Source of the DNA: DASZHJ01 sp035581425
GTDB taxonomy: Bacteria; Pseudomonadota; Alphaproteobacteria; ATCC43930; CGMCC-115725
Assembly: GCA_035581425.1 (NCBI GenBank)
Contig: DATJVP010000098.1
Location: 1 to 64,000 of the forward strand
Length of the DNA: 64,000 nucleotides
Reading direction: 5' to 3'
Shown here: in pieces, positions 59,101 to 64,000 of the stretch
Layout: every line of letters starts with the position of its first letter
Numbering within the stretch: the stretch's first letter is position 1
Notes under the pieces: model-generated
The model's input: the letters and a program-made list of their open reading frames with translations, nothing else
The model's database searches: none
Told to the model about the DNA's origin: nothing
Translations under genes and position numbers: made by a program

Positions 59101-59777
59101 GCAAGGTGGAACTGAGCAAGGCGACGCGCGCGGAGATCGAGGATACCATGTCGATGCTCCGCGGAAATCTCGACAAGATTGTGCAGCACGGCAAACGCGC
59201 CGATTCGATCGTGAAGAATATGCTGCTGCATTCCCGGCAGGGCACCGGCGAGCACCGGCCCGCCGACATCAACGCGATCGTCGAGGAGAGCCTCAACCTC
59301 GCATATCACGGGGCGCGTGCGGAGCGGCAGGGCTTCAACATCACGCTGGAGAAGTCCCTCGATCCCGCGGCGGGCGAGGTCGATCTTTTCCCGCAGGAGA
59401 TCACGCGCGTCCTGCTCAATCTCATCTCAAACGGGTTCTACGCCGCGACGAAGCGCAAGGCGCAGGAGAGCGGCAATGGCTATGAGCCGAAGCTCGCCGT
59501 CGCGACCAGAAGCCTCGGCGACAGCGTCGAGATCACGATCCGCGACAACGGCACCGGTATTCCGCCGGAAGTGCGCGACAGGATCTTCAATCCGTTCTTC
59601 ACGACGAAGCCAGCGGGAGAAGGAACCGGCCTCGGCCTCTCGCTCAGCCACGACATCGTGGTAAAGCAGCACGCGGGGTCGATCTCGGTGGAGACCGAGC
59701 CCGGCACCTTCACGGAATTCAAGATCGTCCTGCCGCGCCGAGCTGCTGCAATCGCCGAAAGGGGAGCACGTTCATGA
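56145..59777 (+). CDS. sensor histidine kinase with five tandem GAF domains
   Basis: A 1210-residue soluble kinase. After a basic N-terminus come five GAF domains of about 175 residues each (roughly residues 60-215, 235-400, 410-580, 590-755, 760-930), each ending in a variant of TFADQAVIAIENVRLF and joined by a linker like ARTRELTEALEQQTATSEVL. The HisKA domain has the His in LTAGIAHEIKNPLNF (near residue 960), and the HATPase has NLISNGFYAA and GEGTGLGLSLSHDIV. It lacks membrane helices, so signals are probably cytoplasmic or gaseous. The ATG follows GGGAGGGG; its stop overlaps the response regulator gene. Confidence 0.92.
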   Translation: MGRGRAAGVRRVSRKKVPPARAKPKQVRKKSQGGTLAALKRELEDARQQQVATADILKAISRSSFDLQALLQTLTVSAAKLCRADMAAMTRQDSDGFFYHVTNYNFHPDWVDFQKSRPLRPGRESVVGRVLMEGKPVQVADVLADPEYTFLEAQKMGRFRTFMGVPLLRNGEPIGVLTIGRRAVDPFTADQIGLVSTFADQAVIAIENARLFEEVQARTNELAEALEQQTATAAVLRVISSSPGELQPVLDAIVRTARRMCNPDFTLLFRLIDGKYHVAAADGADPEFIRYLRGHPVAPETGTMVGRTALEGRTIYIEDAPNDPTYAWQEAARRGHYRTTLGVPLLRDGAVVGVIGLVSAAPRAFKRKQIELVETFAAQAVIAMENVRLFEETQARTRELTEALERQTATSDVLNVISRSSFHLQPVLDTILEVASRLCEAEFGTMFKLQDGRYHVAAATNTAASFIQHAVEHPIVPVRGSLIGRTALEAKTVHMPDCLADPEYTFLDFQAVGNYRSMLGVPLLREGEPIGVIGLMRAAVKPFTEKQIELVTTFADQAVIAIENVRLFDEVQARTRELTEALEQQTATSEVLKVISRSAFDLGHVFKTVADSAVKLTDAHRAFIYRYDGEFAHPEVMINVSPELRVYAGRHPIGPGRSSATARCVLERRTIHIPDVTEDPEYTYGAKEIDPLRTILSVPMLKGDELLGVIMVYHLEVRPFTEKQIALIEIFADQAAIAIENVRLLSELRESLQQQTATADVLKVISRSTFDLETVLQTLVESAAHLCEADQGTITRQQDGVFYRAASYGFSSEFNQAVTRLPVEVERGSATGRALAEAQIVHIPDIDADPDYTFAEGRKFGGFRTILAVPMLREGVPSGVLTLTRIAVRPFSQKQIELVSTFADQAAIAIENVRLFESVEQRTRELQKSLEDLRTAQDRLVQTEKLASLGQLTAGIAHEIKNPLNFVNNFASLSTELIDELEEGLGKVELSKATRAEIEDTMSMLRGNLDKIVQHGKRADSIVKNMLLHSRQGTGEHRPADINAIVEESLNLAYHGARAERQGFNITLEKSLDPAAGEVDLFPQEITRVLLNLISNGFYAATKRKAQESGNGYEPKLAVATRSLGDSVEITIRDNGTGIPPEVRDRIFNPFFTTKPAGEGTGLGLSLSHDIVVKQHAGSISVETEPGTFTEFKIVLPRRAAAIAERGARS
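56330..58930 (+). repeat. tandem intragenic GAF repeats
   Basis: Five copies of about 520 bp encode the GAF domains, each with a near-identical join of the type GCGATCGAGAACGTCCGCCT. The protein copies remain distinct (for example LQALLQTL, LQPVLDAI, LQPVLDTI, LGHVFKTV, LETVLQTL), so duplication is old. Confidence 0.75.
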
Positions 59778-60163
59778 CCGTCCTCATTCTCGTGGTCGAC
59801 GACGAAGCCGACGTGGAGATGCTGTTCCGGCAGCAGTTCCGGCGCGACCTGCGCGCCGGCCGCTTCCTCATGGAATTCGCGCAATCCGGCGACAACGCGC
59901 TCGCGATCATCGCGGATGCGAAGAACGCATCGCTTATCCTGATCCTTTCCGACATCAACATGCCCGGGATGAGCGGGCTCGAACTGCTGCCGAAGGCGAA
60001 GGCCGCGCGACCGGACGTCCCTGTGATCATGATCACGGCCTATGGCGACGACGACACCAAGCGCAAGGCGCTGGAGCGCGGCGCCGAGACGCTCCTGACG
60101 AAGCCGATCGATTTTATGGCGCTCAGGAGCGAGATCGAGACCCGTCTCGAGCCCCCGGCATGA
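59774..60163 (+). CDS. single-domain response regulator
   Basis: A 129-residue receiver with the acidic pair in LVVDDEADVE, phospho-acceptor Asp in LILSDINMPGMSG, Thr in VIMITAYGD and Lys in LLTKPIDF. It has no output domain. It overlaps the sensor kinase (ATGA) and the cyclase gene, so the three form one operon and it may relay or drain phosphate. Confidence 0.92.
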   Translation: MTVLILVVDDEADVEMLFRQQFRRDLRAGRFLMEFAQSGDNALAIIADAKNASLILILSDINMPGMSGLELLPKAKAARPDVPVIMITAYGDDDTKRKALERGAETLLTKPIDFMALRSEIETRLEPPA

Positions 60164-61410
60164 CCGCGCGCATCCTTTTCGTCGACGACGAGCCGGACCT
60201 CCAGGCGTTGATCCTGCAGAAGTTTCGCCGCCAAATTCGCGAGGGAGCCATCGATTTCCTCTTCGCGCGCGACGGTCTCGAAGCCCTCGCCAAGCTCGAT
60301 GAGCATCCCGACATCGACATGGTCGTCAGCGACATCAACATGCCGCGGATGGACGGCCTCTCGCTCCTGGAGAAGCTGCAGGAGGCCGAGGAGAAGCTCT
60401 CGACGGTGATCGTCTCGGCTTACGGCGACATGCAGAACATCCGTACCGCCATGAACCGCGGCGCCTTCGATTTCCTCACCAAACCGATCGATTTCCCCGA
60501 CCTCGAGGCGACCATTGCCAAGACGATCCGGCACGTCGAGGCGCTGCGCGAGGCGCGGCGGCGGCAGGCGGCGGCCGAGCGTGCGCACGCCTCGCTCGCG
60601 CGCTACTTCTCGCCGAACCTCGCAGAGCGGCTCGCGGGCGACATGGACGGCATCGACTTGAGCGGCCAGCGGCGCGAGATCGCCGCGATCTTCACGGATA
60701 TCGGCGGCTTCACCACGCTGGTGGAGACCCTGGAGCCGAACGTGCTGGGGCCGCTTCTCAACGACTACCTCGCGTCGATGGCGAACGTCGTCTTCGCGCA
60801 TGAGGGAACCCTCGCGAAGATCATCGGCGATGCGCTCCACGTCCTGTTCGGCGCGCCCGGCGACCAGCCCGATCACGCCGCTCGCGCGATCGACTGCGCG
60901 CTCGCGCTCGACGCCGAGGCGCAATCCTTCCGCCGGCAATGCCGGGAACGCGGGATCGCGCTGGGCGCGACACGGATCGGGGTCCATGCAGGGCCGGCGA
61001 TTGTCGGAAATTTCGGCGGCGGCCGGTTCTTCGACTACACCGCCTATGGCGACACCATCAACATCGCGGCGCGCCTGGAGGTCGCCAACAAGCAGCTCGG
61101 AACCCGTGTCCTCGCGAGCGCGGCGGTCGCCTCACGCGCGGGTGACTTCCACGGTCGTCCCGTCGGCGACCTCGCACTCCGCGGCCGCAGCGAGCCGATC
61201 CGGGTCTTCGAGCCGATGCCTCGCGTGCTCGAGCAGGTCTCGGAAGCCGAGCTCTATCGCAAGGCATTCGCGCTCCTCGAGGCCGGTGATTCCGGCGCGC
61301 TATCCGCGTTCGCCGCGCATGTTGCCAAACACTCGGACGACCCGCTCGCAGCTTTCCACCTCAAGCGCCTGCTGAACGGCGCAACCGGCACTCGCATCGC
61401 GCTCGAATGA
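60160..61410 (+). CDS. response regulator with class III adenylate cyclase output
   Basis: A 416-residue protein with a receiver domain (FVDDEPDLQ, VVSDINMPRMDG, LTKPIDF) and a class III nucleotide cyclase domain. Catalytic features are present: AAIFTDIGGFTTL with the first metal Asp, LAKIIGDALHVLFG with the second Asp and an adenine-type Lys, and YTAYGDTINIAARLE with the transition-state Asn and Arg. So it should make cAMP when phosphorylated by the upstream five-GAF kinase. A C-terminal region of about 80 residues is unassigned. Confidence 0.93.
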   Translation: MTARILFVDDEPDLQALILQKFRRQIREGAIDFLFARDGLEALAKLDEHPDIDMVVSDINMPRMDGLSLLEKLQEAEEKLSTVIVSAYGDMQNIRTAMNRGAFDFLTKPIDFPDLEATIAKTIRHVEALREARRRQAAAERAHASLARYFSPNLAERLAGDMDGIDLSGQRREIAAIFTDIGGFTTLVETLEPNVLGPLLNDYLASMANVVFAHEGTLAKIIGDALHVLFGAPGDQPDHAARAIDCALALDAEAQSFRRQCRERGIALGATRIGVHAGPAIVGNFGGGRFFDYTAYGDTINIAARLEVANKQLGTRVLASAAVASRAGDFHGRPVGDLALRGRSEPIRVFEPMPRVLEQVSEAELYRKAFALLEAGDSGALSAFAAHVAKHSDDPLAAFHLKRLLNGATGTRIALE

Positions 61411-61557
61411 GCGCGACCCCGCTCCGCTAGGGCGCGCACTCATGAATCGTCGGTGATGTCCGCTTTGCCCCGACGCCGACCGCCGTTGTGCACCAGCAGC
61501 AAATGACACGAACCCAGCCGTTGTCAGGTTGATGACGCGTGTAACTTCAATGATCGG

Positions 61558-62430
61558 CTATCGCAATTGGGCACGAAAGAAAGCGATGTTTACCGCGAGG
61601 CCGGGCAGCAACCACTGGAACAGGCGCACGACCGAAAGAACTTCGCCTTCCGACGCGCTGCTCCGAGCGGCTAGGCGCAACACCTCGCCGCGCAAGTTGC
61701 CGTAGTTGGGCAGCGAGCGAACAGTCGAGACCGCGGCCTCGTGTATTTCGGCGACCAACGTCTCGTATTCGCCTCGCTGGAGCCTTGGTCGCAAATCCGC
61801 CCAGGCGAGCGCGAAATAGCTGGGCCAGCGGGCCAGTGCACGGTAGTCGGTATTCAGGAACGGTAGACCTAGCACCTTTTTCAGATCGTCGAACACGAGG
61901 CGCGTCGAGGCGTCGGCATGATGATACTCCATCAGAACAAGCTTTCCCGCGGCCCTCGGCGATGCCGGCTCTGCTTGAATAGCGATGTCGTGTGGCGTCT
62001 GGAGTTCGCCGCCTTCAAGCAGTAAGCGCGCCAGCGTCGCGAGCAGAATGTATGGGAAATTTCCATCGGAGAAGATCTCGATGCTCTCATCAATGTCCTG
62101 GAGCTCGCGCTCGACATAGCCGATTTGTGCGAGCCGCTGCCGAAGGGGCGGTGGCTGGAGCGCGCTCACTTTTTCTTCGACCAGATACCTGAGGCGATGG
62201 CATGCATCAGTGAAGTCGCGCGAGGCGCAGACCGGACGCGCACCCTGCCAGAAGGCGTCATAGAAAGCGCGGTAATGCGCGAAGCTCATCGTCACGACGC
62301 CCATCCACGGCACGCCAAGGATGGCTTTCATGTCCTCGTAACGCGCCTTGAGCTCACCCTCAGCCAGGAATTCCGGCACGGGATGGGGCTGCGGAATCGG
62401 GTCTGGCTTAAGACGAGGAAGGTTGGCCAT
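61558..62430 (-). CDS. DehI-type haloacid dehalogenase family protein
   Basis: A 290-residue protein matching the DehI family (group I 2-haloacid dehalogenases), which hydrolyse both enantiomers of 2-haloacids. The family's two-repeat structure is visible: repeat one has YEDMKAILGVPWMGVVTMSF, then AHYRAFYDAFW; repeat two has LKKVLGLPFLNTDYRALARW, then PSYFALAWADLRP. The Asp in NTDYR is likely the catalytic residue. The ATG at 62430 is the family-type start; the frame reaches 62553. Base composition appears lower in GC than flanking flagellar genes and it separates flagellar operons, so transfer is possible. Confidence 0.83.
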   Translation of the reverse strand: MANLPRLKPDPIPQPHPVPEFLAEGELKARYEDMKAILGVPWMGVVTMSFAHYRAFYDAFWQGARPVCASRDFTDACHRLRYLVEEKVSALQPPPLRQRLAQIGYVERELQDIDESIEIFSDGNFPYILLATLARLLLEGGELQTPHDIAIQAEPASPRAAGKLVLMEYHHADASTRLVFDDLKKVLGLPFLNTDYRALARWPSYFALAWADLRPRLQRGEYETLVAEIHEAAVSTVRSLPNYGNLRGEVLRLAARSSASEGEVLSVVRLFQWLLPGLAVNIAFFRAQLR

Positions 62431-62628
62431 GGCTTGTCGACGGTTCGTGCAGAATCCAGGCTCTACGTTACGTGGATTTTCGCGTCTTCTCCAGCGCTGC
62501 ATATGACGGCCGGCGCCTCGGAGTTTCCGCCGGGTGGCGGCGCGCCACGACAAGCTGGCAGCGAACTACCTTGCTTTCGTTCAGCTCGCCTCGATCAGGC
62601 TATGGCTTCGCGTTAATGAGTCCGCGTC

Positions 62629-63051
62629 CTAGCTAGTCCCCGAGCGCCGCCGGAAATTCTCGATTGCGAGCGCGTCGAGCTCGATCGCCTCGCGGCGCGC
62701 GATGCGCTGCAGGCGCAGTCGATCCCGATTGGCGGCGGCGATCTCGTAGCGCTTCATCTCCTCGAAGGCCTGCGCGAGCGCTTCGCGCGCCTGAAGGATC
62801 TGCACCTCGGCGTCCGCCTGCGATTTCTCGAGCGTGCGCTGGCGTTCCATCGCCTGGCGGATATAGCCGGCAAAGCCGAATTGCGCCTCGAGCGACACCG
62901 AGGCGGCATCGGCCTCGGCCTGCTGCTCCTCGGCGAGGCGCCGGAGTTCGTCGTGGAGCCGCTCCGCGAGCCCCTCGAGCTCGGCCAGGGTGCGGCGGCG
63001 CTCATCCACCTGCCAACGGTGCAGGCGGATCAAGCTTTCCATTGTGCTCAC
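62629..63051 (-). CDS. fliJ: flagellar export chaperone FliJ
   Basis: FliJ (140 residues) is a coiled-coil protein that links the FliI ATPase to FlhA. It is nearly all helical and charged, with LIRLHRWQVDERRRTLAELE near the start and MKRYEIAAANRDRLRLQRIA and RREAIELDALAIENF near the end, typical of FliJ. It starts at a GTG overlapping the fliI stop, with an in-frame ATG 9 bases later. It follows fliI as usual. Confidence 0.88.
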   Translation of the reverse strand: MSTMESLIRLHRWQVDERRRTLAELEGLAERLHDELRRLAEEQQAEADAASVSLEAQFGFAGYIRQAMERQRTLEKSQADAEVQILQAREALAQAFEEMKRYEIAAANRDRLRLQRIARREAIELDALAIENFRRRSGTS

Positions 63052-64000
63052 GCCTTCGCGCCTTCCAGGATCCGCTCGAGCGCGGCGTAGCCCTCGACGA
63101 GATCGGCGCGTTCCTCGCGCGCTTGGGACAGGAAGGTCTCGAGCGCGGAATAATACTTGATCGCCTCGTCCACCTTGGCGTCGCTGCCGCGGCGGTAGGC
63201 GCCGAGACGGATCAGCTCGGCCATGTCCTCGTAGGTCGCGATGAGCTGCCGCGCGCGCTGGACGACCGCATTCTCGCGCGCATCGTTGCAGCCGGGCATG
63301 GTGCGGGAAATCGAACGCAGCACGTTGATTGCGGGATAGCGTCCGCGCTCCGCGATCGCACGGTCCAGCACGATGTGACCGTCGAGGATGCCGCGGACGG
63401 CGTCGGAGATGGGCTCGTTGTGATCGTCGCCCTCGACGAGGACAGCGAAGAGGCCGGTGATGCTGCCCTTGCCCGTCCCCGGCCCTGCCCGCTCCAGGAG
63501 CCGCGGCAGCTCCGCGAAGACCGTGGGCGTGTAGCCCTTGCTGGTAGGCGGCTCGCCCGCGGAAAGCCCGATCTCTCGCTGCGACATCGCAAAGCGCGTG
63601 ATGCTGTCCATGAGGCAGAGGACGTCCTGATCGCGGTCGCGGAAATACTCGGCGATCGCCATGGTCGCGTAGGCGGCCTGCCGTCGCATCAACGGAGATT
63701 CGTCGGAGGTCGCGACCACGACCACACTGCGCTTCAGCCCCTCTGGGCCGAGATCGTCCTCGATGAATTCCTGGACCTCGCGTCCGCGCTCGCCTATGAG
63801 CCCTATGACGGTACAGTCGCTGCCGGTATTGCGCGCCATCATCGAAAGCAGGATCGACTTGCCTACGCCCGAGCCTGCGAAAATCCCCATGCGCTGACCG
63901 CGGCAGCAGGTGAGGAAGGTGTTGATCGCACGCACGCCGAGATCGACCTTGCCCTGAACGCGCTTGCGCCTGTGCGCCTGCGGCGGGGGGTTGCGGAGCG
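63048..64000 (-). CDS. fliI: flagellum-specific ATPase FliI (5' end outside window)
   Basis: FliI is the hexameric ATPase that unloads substrates at the export gate. The visible C-terminal part is about 317 residues; the frame continues past the window edge, so the N-terminus is missing. The first visible residues (NPPPQAHRRKRVQGKVDLGV) precede the Walker A IFAGSGVGKSILLSMMA. Walker B-like LCLMDSITRFAMSQRE and the catalytic region LIGERGREVQEFIED follow. Its stop overlaps fliJ. Confidence 0.96.
   Translation of the reverse strand, partial: LRNPPPQAHRRKRVQGKVDLGVRAINTFLTCCRGQRMGIFAGSGVGKSILLSMMARNTGSDCTVIGLIGERGREVQEFIEDDLGPEGLKRSVVVVATSDESPLMRRQAAYATMAIAEYFRDRDQDVLCLMDSITRFAMSQREIGLSAGEPPTSKGYTPTVFAELPRLLERAGPGTGKGSITGLFAVLVEGDDHNEPISDAVRGILDGHIVLDRAIAERGRYPAINVLRSISRTMPGCNDARENAVVQRARQLIATYEDMAELIRLGAYRRGSDAKVDEAIKYYSALETFLSQAREERADLVEGYAALERILEGAKA

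Overview
The window is a GC-rich alphaproteobacterial chromosome segment, probably from a Rhodospirillales-type bacterium, and it is almost wholly a flagellar and motility locus. Pointers to the group are the operon order flgB-flgC-fliE-fliQ-fliR-flhB-cckA, the Caulobacter-type regulators CckA, SciP, FlbD and FliX, FlbT and FlaF beside a short flagellin, MotE and a DUF6468-type protein beside FliM, and an alphaproteobacterial DksA. I see no tRNA, rRNA, insertion sequence or CRISPR array.

Layout. 187-761: two small related secreted cysteine-pair peptides. 837-6806 (minus): flgB-flgC-fliE-fliQ-fliR-flhB-cckA. 6964-8646 (plus): a free-standing FlhB C-terminal homologue, a small unknown, fliO and fliP, then an S10 peptidase (8768-10279). 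10286-14619 (minus): cheY, cheZ and a very large periplasmic-type TPR protein. 14708-17486 (minus): fliL-fliM-DUF6468-motE. 17744-20940 (plus): flgF-flgG-flgA-flgH. 20976-21931 (minus): dksA and fliX. 22170-26517 (plus): flgI-flgJ-flgN-flgK-flgL. 26623-34471 (plus): a pseudaminic-acid pathway (pseB, pseC, cytidylyltransferase, pseG, epimerase-like, ATP-grasp, HAD, pseI). 34520-35353: an unrecognised protein without Cys or Trp. 35358-40936 (minus): flagellin-flbT-flaF-TPR glycosyltransferase-Maf glycosyltransferase. 41167-45143: divergent flaG-like and fliK-flgD-flgE. 45325-56049: sciP, then fliF-fliG-fliH-fliN-flbD-flhA-flhF-flhG plus a FliK-like protein. 56145-61410: a five-GAF sensor kinase, a response regulator and a response-regulator adenylate cyclase, followed by a DehI-type dehalogenase (minus). 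62629-64000 (minus): fliJ and the 5'-truncated fliI.

How it works together. The genes encode nearly the whole basal body, rod, hook and filament, the type III export apparatus, switch and polar placement proteins (FlhF/FlhG), and a system that makes a nonulosonate sugar and attaches it to flagellin. The regulatory DNA looks two-tiered. CtrA-like boxes (TTAA-N7-TTAA and near variants) lie before flgB, cheY, fliL, fliX, sciP, fliF and the Cys-free protein. Sigma-54 -24/-12 elements lie before flgF, flgI, flagellin, flaG-like and fliK. Each of these sigma-54 promoters has an upstream pair of palindromes with the core GGCA-N5-TGCC (one half-site often degenerate), proposed here as FlbD sites; a fifth pair sits just upstream of the fliF CtrA box. 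CckA (CtrA activation), SciP (CtrA inhibition), FlbD and FliX are all encoded within the window, so much of the circuit and its targets are in one place.

The least explained parts are the CtrA-box-linked Cys/Trp-free protein, the Pse cluster without a visible PseH but with an ATP-grasp enzyme and an SDR lacking its usual Tyr, the free FlhB-C-terminal homologue, FlhF with degenerate GTPase motifs, and the secreted peptide pair.
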